Assembly: GCF_003957745.1 (NCBI RefSeq)
Contig: NZ_CP020373.1
Span: forward strand, 1,860,001 to 1,924,000
Direction: 5' to 3'
Origin: Shewanella khirikhana
GTDB lineage: Bacteria; Pseudomonadota; Gammaproteobacteria; Enterobacterales; Shewanellaceae
DNA: 64,000 nucleotides
Numbering within the stretch: the first letter of the stretch is position 1; each line of letters opens with the position of its first letter. Below the pieces are notes generated by a model, which saw nothing but the letters and a program-made list of their open reading frames with translations, made no database searches and was not told where the DNA came from. Shown here one piece after another: positions 43,715-52,243 of this stretch. A program made the translations under genes and the position numbers.

Positions 43715-44095
43715 GCTGCGATGGGGTTGCAGCCTACCAGCGCGATGTTAGATGACAACAGCGGCTGTACGCTCTCTGGCTCAAACAGCCTGTCGCCTTC
43801 CCCAAGGGACAGTTAACATGGCCCTCCGGTAGACAGACAAAACTGACAGAAAACGGCAAGGGCTATGCAAAGGTCCCAAAATAGACGAGCGAAAAAACAA
43901 GAGCTAAAACTGAGCTTTTGGGACAGAGCAATTCATACTCAGCAGCCGAGAAAAAACCGCTAAGAAAAAGCAGCTCGGACAAAGAAACTCAGATAGAGAA
44001 CACGCAGACCGATAAAGCGTCGGCAGAAACAAAGGCTGCACAGAAAGTCGCAAAAAAGGTAGAGCCTGAAACATCGCAGCGCGGTGAATGCCAGA
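43715..44095. other. Intergenic stretch without a recognisable gene
   Basis: This is unusually A-rich on the plus strand in its second half. It holds a 9-bp inverted repeat, GTCCCAAAA (43873-43881) and TTTTGGGAC (43916-43924), with a 34-base middle. A Lys/Glu/Thr-rich open frame begins at TTG 43918 but has no ribosome site. Confidence 0.5.
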
Positions 44096-44128
44096 TACAA
44101 AAAAGCCGCGGCAATTGCCACGGCTTTA
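44096..44128 (-). terminator. Terminator after the second cold-shock gene
   Basis: The stem AAAGCCG.GGC/GCC.CGGCTTT has one mismatch and an AATT loop, and reads into TTTTTT on the minus strand, 20 bases past the stop. Confidence 0.85.
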
Positions 44129-44146
44129 TTACATCTCTTGGGAGAA

Positions 44147-44356
44147 TTAACCGATAACGGTTACGTTCTCAGCCTGAGGACCTTTCTGACCCTGAGTCAC
44201 GGTGAAAGACACCTTCTGACCTTCGTCCAGAGTCTTGAAACCGTCAGTGTTGATGGCGCGGAAGTGAACAAACACATCTGGGCCAGCTTCCTGAGCGATG
44301 AAACCAAAACCCTTGTCGGCGTTGAACCACTTAACTACACCAGTCACTTGAGACAT
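44147..44356 (-). CDS. CspA-family cold-shock protein
   Basis: This 69-residue RNA-chaperone type protein has the canonical motifs: VTGVVKWFNADKGFGFI with RNP1, DVFVHFRAI with RNP2, and the ending QAENVTVIG. ATG 44356 has AGGAT about six bases upstream; the frame open to 44389 adds 11 residues not in the family. The long leader (about 130 bases from the predicted promoter) is typical of cold-inducible csp mRNAs. Confidence 0.95.
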   Translation of the reverse strand: MSQVTGVVKWFNADKGFGFIAQEAGPDVFVHFRAINTDGFKTLDEGQKVSFTVTQGQKGPQAENVTVIG

Positions 44357-44493
44357 ATGCGTATCCTGTAACATTAAATATTTAAACAATTGCCATAATG
44401 GCGTTGGAGCGGGAAAAGCCGGTATTACTTAATGTTTACAGGACTAGCGGGTCGTGCGGAACACAAAATAAATCCAACCTTCAAGCTTTATCG

Positions 44494-44521
44494 ACTATAA
44501 CCTATTCAAGGTATAAGTCAA
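44494..44521 (-). promoter_or_regulatory. Promoter of the cold-shock gene
   Basis: On the minus strand TTGACT (44516-44521) and TATAGT (44494-44499) are 16 bases apart. Transcription would start near 44487, giving a leader of about 130 bases before the cold-shock start at 44356. Confidence 0.65.
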
Positions 44522-44633
44522 CATGCCAATGAGGCTGATGCACGCATTTTTTACTTAATTTTCTGAAATTTGCCTGAATACCGTATGTCATTTTTCTGGT
44601 GCAATCACTCAAGGTTATGGCAAGCCGTTCTAT

Positions 44634-45584
44634 TTACTCGCTTTGTACGACTCGTTGCTGCAAATTTATCCGAAAATCCAGTTCACAGGAAAATGGCTTG
44701 GCAGCAAGCGTGATTTTCGCCTCCGGGCTGAATTTCCAGGCGTAGGGCGTCATCTCCAGAAAGGCGAGAATATGCTCAGGCTCAGTGAGCTCAAGCTGCC
44801 ATTGCAATCGTTCGCTGTGAATCGGCACAAACCCTTCGAGCCACTCATCTTTATCTTCGTGCAATCTTGGGGTGTCGTAAATCTTCTGCTTTACCGCAAA
44901 ATGGTGCATGGGTCCTGCCGATACCGTCAGCAGATAACCACCCGGGGCGACTATCCGGGCAAGCTCCTGTGGCTTGGATGGCGCGTAAATGCGCAGCACC
45001 AAATCGAAAAAGCCATCAGCAAAAGGCGTATCAAAGCTGCTGGCCACGCAAAAGTGAATCGACTTATAACGCTTTGCCGCCACTTTGAGGGCCGCACGTG
45101 AAATATCCAGCCCATAGGTTTGCACCTGCTGCGAATGACTCTGGGCACTGCTGCTCACATCCTTACCAGCATTCTTTGCCACATTCTTTGCCGCATTTTC
45201 TGCGCCGCCCCCAGTCAATGCATCTGCCAGCCTGGCGGTGTAATAGCCTTCACCACAGCCAAGGTCCAAAAGCTGATGAATAGACTGCGGTAAGGATGCC
45301 GCCAGTTCGTTCACTCTGTCACTTAATGGCTGATAAAAACCGGACTCGAGAAACAGGCGTCTCGCCTGCATCATTTCTTTGTTGTCGCCGGGATCTTTTG
45401 AGCGCTTTTTTTGCACCGGCAGCAAATTGATATAGCCTTCTTTGGCCCAATCGAAACGATGACCTTTAGCGCATACAAGTGAGTTGGCATCGGCGGCCAG
45501 ACGCTGCTGACACAGTGGACAAATAAAACCGCTGCTAAGCTCACCCAATGGTTGAAGCTGCATGTCTGGTTGTTGTGCTGGCAA
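44634..45584 (-). CDS. rlmA: 23S rRNA (guanine745-N1)-methyltransferase RlmA
   Basis: RlmA methylates G745 of 23S rRNA. The product has a zinc finger near the N-terminus (CPLCQQ and CAKGHRFD), the KEGYINLLPVQKKRSKDPGDN block shared with E. coli, and SAM motif I LLDLGCGEGYYTARL. Between motif I and the next strand (YGLDISRAALK) is a 30-residue Ala/Asn/Lys and Ser-rich insertion (ENAAKNVAKNAGKD region) not present in E. coli. Start: TTG 45584 has GGAG about eight bases upstream. ATG 45563, seven codons later, is the alternative but has a poor ribosome site. Confidence 0.92.
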   Translation of the reverse strand: MPAQQPDMQLQPLGELSSGFICPLCQQRLAADANSLVCAKGHRFDWAKEGYINLLPVQKKRSKDPGDNKEMMQARRLFLESGFYQPLSDRVNELAASLPQSIHQLLDLGCGEGYYTARLADALTGGGAENAAKNVAKNAGKDVSSSAQSHSQQVQTYGLDISRAALKVAAKRYKSIHFCVASSFDTPFADGFFDLVLRIYAPSKPQELARIVAPGGYLLTVSAGPMHHFAVKQKIYDTPRLHEDKDEWLEGFVPIHSERLQWQLELTEPEHILAFLEMTPYAWKFSPEAKITLAAKPFSCELDFRINLQQRVVQSE

Positions 45585-45599
45585 AAAAACACTCCATGA

Positions 45600-46412
45600 T
45601 TATTCGTCTGTCGCAATCGCGAGCACCATGGCATTCACATCCGGCGGCGACAGTAATTCATAACAGGTTAACAGGCGCTTGAGCTTTTCGATATCAGTGC
45701 CAAGGTCATTGGCACTCGCACCGAGGTGGTGGCGCTCCTGGGTTGAGGCGTATTGGCGCAAAAGCCACTGGCGCCGCTGGGCCAACATAGGCTCCAGTCG
45801 CAATGCTTCGGCGGCAAGCCCTGGGTGTTTATCGGCTCCGGCAAGATATTCGTGCAGTTCACGGCGAGCCTGCTCAAGCTCGGTGATAAGCAGTGCCAAC
45901 GAGGCACTGGGCGCGCCGTATTCGGGTTCTCTGGCGAGCACCGACTTGGCGTTTTGTAGCACCGCCGGATCTTCTGACAGCCTTAAATCGGCTTCGAGCC
46001 GAACAAGCTCAAAGTCGCCATCACTTTCAAGGTAAATGGCAAGCTCATCGTCGAGGCGGGTGAACGACAGTAACAGCCCTCTTCTCAGGCGCTCAATCAG
46101 CCGCGCGGGCGCTCTTGCGCCGCAGGCATAGAGGCGAACTCCCTGGCCTACTCCGCGGCTCAGGGCATGGGTTTTGGCACTATCAAAAGCGGCAACACCT
46201 GTTTCATCGTAGGGCGCGCTATTAAAGCCCGCCTGCAACCTAAGCAGCAATTCCCCATCAGCTTCGGTACTGACCACCACAAGCTCGAGCAGTGGCGCAC
46301 GAATCGCCTGCATCAGCACATAATCGCTGACATCCTTGGTCAAACTGACAATTATTCGGGATGACTGACTGACACTTAACAACTCAGGCAGTCGATAATA
46401 CTGATTGAACAT
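45600..46412 (-). CDS. Uncharacterised protein
   Basis: I do not recognise a family. The 270-residue product is soluble, leucine- and arginine-rich, with no signal peptide or membrane segment. The first half looks alpha/beta (RIIVSLTKDVSDYVL, LLELVVVSTEADGELLLRL). The second half is helical with charged stretches (ALLITELEQARRELHEYL, RRQWLLRQYAS). The ATG at 46412 has AAAGGA seven bases upstream and is preferred over earlier in-frame starts to 46466. It lies 15 bases upstream of rlmA, so the two may be co-transcribed. Confidence 0.7.
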   Translation of the reverse strand: MFNQYYRLPELLSVSQSSRIIVSLTKDVSDYVLMQAIRAPLLELVVVSTEADGELLLRLQAGFNSAPYDETGVAAFDSAKTHALSRGVGQGVRLYACGARAPARLIERLRRGLLLSFTRLDDELAIYLESDGDFELVRLEADLRLSEDPAVLQNAKSVLAREPEYGAPSASLALLITELEQARRELHEYLAGADKHPGLAAEALRLEPMLAQRRQWLLRQYASTQERHHLGASANDLGTDIEKLKRLLTCYELLSPPDVNAMVLAIATDE

Positions 46413-46608
46413 ACACAAATCCTTTCGCTGGCGACGCATTTTACTCCCGATAAGATCTGCATTCATCCTCTTTCACCGGCAAATTCGGCGAAAAATCAAA
46501 CTTTGACGTATATTCAGCCAATAAAACGGCTCAAATTCGCCCAAAGGATGATTATGGGGCGACAAATGATAAGATACGGCTTTATTTTTCACGGACAGAG
46601 ACTTCCCG

Positions 46609-48021
46609 ATGGAGCATTACATTCAGCCCACGATCTTCTGGCACGATTACGAAACTTTCGGCGCCAGTCCCGCCAAGGACAGGCCAGCGCAATTTGCCGG
46701 TGTCAGAACCGATCTGGATCTGAATATCATTGAGGAGCCGGAAACCTTTTATTGCCGTATCGCGCCCGACTATCTGCCTGCCCCCGAAGCTATTCTTATT
46801 ACCGGGATTACGCCCCAGCTGGCCAATCGTCAGGGCTTGCCTGAAACCGAGTTTATGGGTCGCATTCAAGCCATCTTCAGCCGCCCTAACACCTGCGTTG
46901 CCGGTTACAACTCGCTGCGGTTTGATGATGAAGTAACCCGCCACGGTTTTTATCGTAACTTTATCGACCCCTACGGCCGCGAATGGCAACAGGGCAATTC
47001 CCGCTGGGATATCATCGACCTGGTTCGCGCCTGCTACGCCCTGCGCCCCGATGGTATTAACTGGCCCGAAAAAGAAGATGGCAGCCCCAGCTTTAAGCTC
47101 GAGCATTTGACCGCGGCCAATGGCCTTGGCCACGACAAAGCCCACGATGCCATGTCGGACGTGTATGCCACCATCGCCCTCGCCCGCCTTATCAAGGAAA
47201 AGCAGCCCAAGCTGTATGATTACTATTTCCGCTTAAGGCGCAAACAGGCTGTGGCCGAGCAAATTGACGTGCTGGCGATGCAGCCGCTGGTGCACATCAG
47301 CTCAAAAATCCCGGCAGCTCAGGGCTGTGCCACGCTTATCTCCCCTGTCGCGCACCATATGCGCAATAAAAATGCGGTGATATGCGTAAATCTTGCCATG
47401 GACATTCAACCACTTATCGATTTGGATGTAGAGGCGCTGCGTGCAAGGCTTTATACCAAACGGGAAGACCTCGCCAGTGACGAGCTGCCGGTGCCGGTTA
47501 AGCAAATTCATTTAAATAAGTGCCCCTTTATTGCCACGGCCAAGACCTTGGATGACGCCAATGCCGAGCGGCTTGGTATTGATAAGGCCTTTGCCCGCGA
47601 GCAGTACAAACGCTTGAAACAACATCCGGAAATTCGTGAAAAGCTCACTGCACTGTTCGATGACGAGCCGCAAAATATCAGTGCCGACACCGATTATATG
47701 CTCTACAGTGGCGGTTTTTTCAGTCCGGCCGATCGCGCCAAGATGGACATCATCCGAGCCACCGCCCCTGAGCATCTGGCCGCCCTCGAGCTGCAATTCG
47801 ATGATACCCGCCTGCCGGAAATGCTGTTTCGTTATCGTGCCCGCAACTATCCGCTCACCTTGTCCTATGATGAAAACTTGCGCTGGCGTGAGTTTTGCCA
47901 GGGTCGCCTCAGCGATCCGGATTATGTTATCCGCCTGGAAAACCTGCTTGAAGAAACCGCCAAGGATGAAAAAAAGCAAAAGCTTCTTGGGGCTTTGTGT
48001 CAGTATCTTCAATCGCTCTAA
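46609..48021 (+). CDS. sbcB: Exodeoxyribonuclease I
   Basis: Exonuclease I degrades single-stranded DNA 3' to 5' and acts in mismatch repair and recombination. The 470-residue product is close to the E. coli 475. The DEDDh exonuclease motifs are visible: FWHDYETFGASP (first Asp and Glu), GYNSLRFDDE, and HDKAHDAMSDVYAT with the catalytic His-Asp. The C-terminal SH3-like and helical domains follow. GGACAGAGA lies near the start. It is monocistronic, followed by a perfect hairpin. Confidence 0.96.
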   Translation: MEHYIQPTIFWHDYETFGASPAKDRPAQFAGVRTDLDLNIIEEPETFYCRIAPDYLPAPEAILITGITPQLANRQGLPETEFMGRIQAIFSRPNTCVAGYNSLRFDDEVTRHGFYRNFIDPYGREWQQGNSRWDIIDLVRACYALRPDGINWPEKEDGSPSFKLEHLTAANGLGHDKAHDAMSDVYATIALARLIKEKQPKLYDYYFRLRRKQAVAEQIDVLAMQPLVHISSKIPAAQGCATLISPVAHHMRNKNAVICVNLAMDIQPLIDLDVEALRARLYTKREDLASDELPVPVKQIHLNKCPFIATAKTLDDANAERLGIDKAFAREQYKRLKQHPEIREKLTALFDDEPQNISADTDYMLYSGGFFSPADRAKMDIIRATAPEHLAALELQFDDTRLPEMLFRYRARNYPLTLSYDENLRWREFCQGRLSDPDYVIRLENLLEETAKDEKKQKLLGALCQYLQSL

Positions 48022-48034
48022 CGGCAACGCCACT

Positions 48035-48060
48035 GAAAATGGGAGTCTTCTCCCATTTTC
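48035..48060 (+). terminator. Hairpin after sbcB
   Basis: The perfect 11-bp stem GAAAATGGGAG/CTCCCATTTTC has a TCTT loop. The T run is only the stem's own TTTTC. Confidence 0.75.
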
Positions 48061-48117
48061 GCTGTAACAGAATCACTAAACTGTCAGTCAGCGAAATTAA
48101 CAATGAAGGAAACGGCC

Positions 48118-49008
48118 ATGCAAGACAGATTTGTCCGCCGGATAAACGAACTGCCCAAGGAGCTTGCCGACGCGCTTATGCCTATGCTGGGCGAGCACTT
48201 TTGTGGGCATTTGGATGCGCAGCAGGTCAAGCATCTTTGTGATGTCTCCGGCCTCGACAGCCATGGGTTGGGACTGGCGCTGTTACCCATCGCAGCAGCC
48301 CTTGCCAAGCCACCTGTGAGTGACTTTTACGTGGGCGCCATTGCCGTAGGCAGCGGCGGCGACTTTTACATGGGGGCCAATCTTGAGCTTCAGGGCGAGG
48401 CACTATTTCACTCGGTGCACGCCGAGCAAAGTGCCATCAGTCACGCCTGGCTTAGCGGTGAGACCCACATCAGCGACATCATAGTGAACGCCAGCCCCTG
48501 CGGCCATTGTCGCCAGTTTATGAATGAACTGGTTGATGGTCAGGCCATTCGCATTCACCTGCCTGGGCAGGATACTGCGCCGCTGAGTCACTACCTGCCC
48601 TATGCCTTTGGGCCGACAGATCTCAACATAACCACCCCGCTGCTTACCAAGCAACAAACCGAACTTGAGCTCGAAAGCGATGACCCCTTACTGATTGAAG
48701 CCCTTGATCATGCTGGGTTATCTTACGCGCCATACAGCCAGTGCCACGCTGCAGTGGTGCTGCAAACCCAAGATGGCGCCAGCTTCTGTGGCCGTTACGC
48801 CGAAAACGCTGCCTTCAACCCGTCGATGTTGCCGATGCAAATGGCGCTGTCAGCGCTGGTGCGACACAACCGTGACTTCAGCGACATCAAGCGGGCCGTG
48901 CTGCTCGAGTCATCTCAGGGCAAAATCTCTCTGGTCGGCGCCACCATGGACGCACTGCACGCCGTAGCCGCGGTCGAGCTTGAGCACATAGTGGTTGACC
49001 CTGTGTAA
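48118..49008 (+). CDS. cdd: Cytidine deaminase
   Basis: Cdd deaminates cytidine and deoxycytidine to uridine forms for pyrimidine salvage. The 296-residue product is the long, homodimeric enteric type. The catalytic N-terminal domain has HAEQSAISH (zinc histidine and catalytic glutamate) and PCGHCRQF (two zinc cysteines). A degenerate second copy forms the C-terminal half (YSQCHAAVVLQT, GRYAENAAFNPS). ATG 48118 has AAGGAAACGGCC before it; an ATG five codons earlier is less well placed. Confidence 0.95.
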   Translation: MQDRFVRRINELPKELADALMPMLGEHFCGHLDAQQVKHLCDVSGLDSHGLGLALLPIAAALAKPPVSDFYVGAIAVGSGGDFYMGANLELQGEALFHSVHAEQSAISHAWLSGETHISDIIVNASPCGHCRQFMNELVDGQAIRIHLPGQDTAPLSHYLPYAFGPTDLNITTPLLTKQQTELELESDDPLLIEALDHAGLSYAPYSQCHAAVVLQTQDGASFCGRYAENAAFNPSMLPMQMALSALVRHNRDFSDIKRAVLLESSQGKISLVGATMDALHAVAAVELEHIVVDPV

Positions 49009-49025
49009 TCCAATAAAAATGCTGT

Positions 49026-49053
49026 AAAAAGCCCGCATAATGCGGGCTTTTTT
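49026..49053 (+). terminator. Terminator after cdd
   Basis: The stem AAGCCCGCA/TGCGGGCTT with a TAA loop has A and T tracts on each side. It could serve both cdd and the convergent dehydrogenase gene. Confidence 0.9.
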
Positions 49054-49104
49054 ATCTGGAAATACTCTGCCACCGAACTGACTGACGATGGCGTTAACCA
49101 ATGA

Positions 49105-49980
49105 TTATTTGCGGCTTTTTTCGAGGCGGGCGAGCAGGCTTGAGGTATCCCAGCGGTTGCCGCCCATACCCTGCACTTCGGAGTAGAACTGATCCACCAA
49201 AGCCGTGAGCGGCAGGTGCGAACCGTTACGACGAGCTTCTTCCAGGGCGATACCTAAGTCTTTGCGCATCCAGTCGATGGCGAATCCGAAGTTGTACTCA
49301 CCGGCCCACATGGATTTGTAGCGATTTTCCATCTGCCAGCTTTGAGCCGCACCTTTGCTGATGACTTCCACCACCTTTTCACCATCAAGACCTGCACTGC
49401 GGGCAAAATGCAGTGCTTCGGCAAGGCCCTGCACCACACCTGCGATACAGATTTGGTTCACCATCTTGGTGAGCTGACCGGCACCGGTTTCGCCCAAAAG
49501 CTCAGCGCAGCGGGCGTAGCTCATGATGACGTCTTTTACCTGATTAAACACGGCTTCATCGCCGCCAGCCATCACTGTCAGTACGCCATTTTCGGCGCCG
49601 GCCTGACCGCCGGACACGGGTGCATCGATAAAACCCAAACCTTGAGCAGTCAGCGCAGTGCCAATCTCGCGGGCAATGTCGGCCGACGCTGTGGTGTGGT
49701 CAACCAGCACTGCACCAGGCTTAAGGCCATGAATAACCCCCTCATCGCCAAGCACAACCTGGTGCAGGTCTTTATCGTTGCCGACACAGGTAAAAACGAT
49801 GCCCTGATCTTGCGCCGCGAGCTTTGGTGTCAGCGCGATGGCGCCACCAAACTGCTTAACCCAGGCTTCTGCCTTGGCGGTGGTGCGGTTATACACAGTC
49901 ACCTGGTGACCGGCCTTAACCAAATGTCCGGCCATGGGATATCCCATCACCCCCAGTCCGAGAAATGCCACTTTTGCCAT
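49105..49980 (-). CDS. NAD(P)-dependent beta-hydroxyacid dehydrogenase
   Basis: This is a member of the 3-hydroxyisobutyrate / tartronate semialdehyde reductase family; the substrate is not fixed by sequence. The 291-residue product has the Rossmann motif FLGLGVMGYPMAGHL (about 6-20), the family signature DAPVSGGQAGAENGVLTVMAGG, the catalytic lysine in GAGQLTKMVNQ, and KDLGIALEEAR. GGAAT lies just before the ATG. It is 24 bases downstream of the FGGY kinase and probably co-transcribed, suggesting a small sugar or sugar-acid pathway. Confidence 0.88.
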   Translation of the reverse strand: MAKVAFLGLGVMGYPMAGHLVKAGHQVTVYNRTTAKAEAWVKQFGGAIALTPKLAAQDQGIVFTCVGNDKDLHQVVLGDEGVIHGLKPGAVLVDHTTASADIAREIGTALTAQGLGFIDAPVSGGQAGAENGVLTVMAGGDEAVFNQVKDVIMSYARCAELLGETGAGQLTKMVNQICIAGVVQGLAEALHFARSAGLDGEKVVEVISKGAAQSWQMENRYKSMWAGEYNFGFAIDWMRKDLGIALEEARRNGSHLPLTALVDQFYSEVQGMGGNRWDTSSLLARLEKSRK

Positions 49981-50004
49981 TGTTATTCCTTTCGTGTCTC
50001 GCGA

Positions 50005-51543
50005 TCAGCGTGTTTTAAATAATGATTTTACTGCCGGGTACAGGCGTTGATGCCGTTGTGATAACTGCCGGTAGCACGCGACATTGGCGGGCTCGGGCTC
50101 AAAACGACTGGCCGATTTTGCCATATTTTGCCTGGCGCTGGCGAGGTCTGGATAATCCCCCATGGCCACGGCGGCGCACATGGCAGCCCCCAAGCCAGAG
50201 CCTTCGCGCACAGTTAATCGCTCAGTGGTGCAGTTAAAGATATCGGCCGCCAGCTGCATCACCAGGTCGGATTGACTGCCGCCGCCACTCACCCGAATAA
50301 GCCTGACGGGTTCACCGGACTTGGCTACCAGTAGTCTGGCACCGCGTGCAAGGGTCATCAGCACCCCTTCAATCAGCGCCCGGTAGAGGTGAGCGCGGGT
50401 GTGCTCAGGGCGAAAACCGGCGACTATACCGCTCGCTTCCGGGCCGGGGTAAATAACGCCCTGAGCCCAGTAGGGGCACAGCATCAGGCCATCGGCGCCA
50501 GGCGGGATCTCGGCGATTGCTTTCATCACATAGGCTTCGGGACTCAGCCCGAGGGCGCTTGCTTCGGCCCTGTCGCTGGCACCGAACTCATCCAGCGCCC
50601 ACGACAGCAACCAAAAGCCACGTTCAAGCTGCACCTCAGGCATAAAACTGCCCGGCTCCAGCCCCGGGAAGGCCGGCGCATAGCGAAACACTTCAAAATA
50701 GCGATGGGTTCCTAAGGTCACGGTCGCGGCGCTGCCAAGACTCAATGACAGCACGCCCGGCTCACCTGCGCCATTGGCATAGGCCTCACAGGCCTTGTCG
50801 GCACCGGCACTGACCAGCGCAGTGCCCGGCTTAAGACCGGTAAGCTCGGCAAAGCCATCGGTAACAGTGCCTATCTGTCTTGCGGCATCAATGAGTGGCA
50901 GCATCTGCGACGGTTTGCAGCCAAGGGCCTGCCAGCGCCAACTCCACTTAGCGGCAAAGGTTTGAATTGGGTAGTCAAAGGGCAAATAGGCCACTTGTGA
51001 TACGGTTGAATCCAGCAGCTTGCCCCCAAGGCGACTCAGCAGATAGCCACTTAAGAGGCCAATCTTATCGCTGCCATCGACCTTGCCGGGAAACAGCTCG
51101 CGTATCAGGTTGATTTTGGCGGCCCGGCGCAAATAGTCGATGCGCCCCGTCATACCGCTTACCCAAAAGCCGAGCCGATAAAACCAGCTCATCGGCGAAA
51201 GCATCCCTTCCACCATGCGTCTGTCGGACCACATAAACACATCCGATTGGGCCTTGCCGCGGTTATCCATCAGCAAGGTGCAGGCGCGTTGGGTGGTCAG
51301 AGTAACGGCGACAATTTGCGCAGGACTTAAGCCGTGTTCAGCAAAGAGCTTGCGACAGGCCGCCACCAGTTGGCCATAGCAGTAGTCACCGTCCTGCACG
51401 GCAGCTTTGGCCGCTTGTCCGGCTTTACAGTTCTGGTTGGCAACGGAGGCAATGGCAATGGGATTGCCGCGGCAGTCAAACACCAGCGCACGGGTGCTTT
51501 GGGTGCCGTAATCGAGGGCAAGGTAATAGGTGGTTTCAGACAT
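50005..51543 (-). CDS. FGGY-family carbohydrate kinase
   Basis: This ASKHA-fold kinase phosphorylates a sugar or polyol, possibly a pentulose such as ribulose or xylulose. The 512-residue product has the phosphate-1 loop LALDYGTQSTRALVFD (about 7-22), a VTLTTQRACTLLMD region, the glycine-rich SGGGSQSDLVMQLAADI near the end, and GSGLGAAMCAAVA. ATG 51543 matches the start of the conserved domain; a frame open to 51588 adds 15 residues, so the start is not certain. It pairs with the downstream dehydrogenase gene. Confidence 0.85.
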   Translation of the reverse strand: MSETTYYLALDYGTQSTRALVFDCRGNPIAIASVANQNCKAGQAAKAAVQDGDYCYGQLVAACRKLFAEHGLSPAQIVAVTLTTQRACTLLMDNRGKAQSDVFMWSDRRMVEGMLSPMSWFYRLGFWVSGMTGRIDYLRRAAKINLIRELFPGKVDGSDKIGLLSGYLLSRLGGKLLDSTVSQVAYLPFDYPIQTFAAKWSWRWQALGCKPSQMLPLIDAARQIGTVTDGFAELTGLKPGTALVSAGADKACEAYANGAGEPGVLSLSLGSAATVTLGTHRYFEVFRYAPAFPGLEPGSFMPEVQLERGFWLLSWALDEFGASDRAEASALGLSPEAYVMKAIAEIPPGADGLMLCPYWAQGVIYPGPEASGIVAGFRPEHTRAHLYRALIEGVLMTLARGARLLVAKSGEPVRLIRVSGGGSQSDLVMQLAADIFNCTTERLTVREGSGLGAAMCAAVAMGDYPDLASARQNMAKSASRFEPEPANVACYRQLSQRHQRLYPAVKSLFKTR

Positions 51544-51633
51544 AGGCGCTGTGCCCTTTTGCGGGCTTATGGTTGTTTTTGTGAGCATGACCTGAGCGCG
51601 GGGATCCGCACCCAGGCTTTAAACGAATTAGCC

Positions 51634-52113
51634 TCAGGGCGCAACGTGGGCGGCCATTTCGGTACCGATTTTTTTGCGCATTTCCATCAGCCGGATAGCC
51701 GAGTCCCGCAGCGCCTTGTCTTCTTCGGATTGCGGCACCCACTCAGGCACAGGGGTTGGGTTACCGGCATCATCCACCGCCACCATGATCACAATGCAGT
51801 GAGTGGTCAGTTGACGCTCGGAGACCTTGGGATCCCCTGCCCGCACATCAATGCCGATATGCATCGAGCTGTTGCCGGTGTAAATCACCTTGGCACTCAC
51901 CTCAACAATATTGCCCACATGGATGGGTTTGACGAAGCGAATGCCTCCGGCATAGGCGGTAATGCAATACTTGCCGCTCCACCCTGCCGCGCAGGCGTAG
52001 GCTGCAAGGTCAATCCACTTCATCACGGCGCCGCCGTGAACCTTGCCACCGAAATTCACATCGGCGGGCTCTGCGAGAAAACGTAAGGTCAGGTGCCTGT
52101 CTTGTCCGGCCAT
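51634..52113 (-). CDS. Hotdog-fold acyl-CoA thioesterase (YciA/BACH-like)
   Basis: The 159-residue product has the acyl-CoA hydrolase hotdog pattern: TLRFLAEPADVNFGGKVHGGAVMKWIDLAAYACA (about 9-42) with the catalytic aspartate on the central helix, then GGIRFVKPIHVGNIVEVSAKV. It probably hydrolyses acyl-CoAs. It lies between the FGGY kinase and fabF on the same strand but with gaps of 90 and 130 bases, so it is likely transcribed on its own. Confidence 0.87.
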   Translation of the reverse strand: MAGQDRHLTLRFLAEPADVNFGGKVHGGAVMKWIDLAAYACAAGWSGKYCITAYAGGIRFVKPIHVGNIVEVSAKVIYTGNSSMHIGIDVRAGDPKVSERQLTTHCIVIMVAVDDAGNPTPVPEWVPQSEEDKALRDSAIRLMEMRKKIGTEMAAHVAP

Positions 52114-52186
52114 GATGTAACCCTATCTTGTTAAAGTGATTTAAGCTTACGCCAAAAGCGCGAGCGCGTGAATGCACCGACAAAAA

Positions 52187-52222
52187 GAAAAGGCGCCGGA
52201 ACGATATGTCCCAGCGCCTTCA
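52187..52222 (-). terminator. Terminator after fabF
   Basis: On the minus strand AAGGCGCTGG pairs with CCGGCGCCTT (one mismatch) across a loop of about 11 bases and is followed by TTCTTTTT. It lies about 22 bases past the fabF stop. Confidence 0.8.
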
Positions 52223-52243
52223 TCAGCCAGTGAAACTACCTGT

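Noticed and set aside
43873..43924. Insertion sequence or miniature transposon
   Set aside because: There is one 9-bp inverted repeat but no target-site duplication and no transposase; kept only as a low-interest structure.
43918..44157. Lys/Glu/Thr-rich open frame
   Set aside because: It starts at TTG without a ribosome site, overlaps the cold-shock terminator and runs into the antisense of that gene; probably composition-driven.
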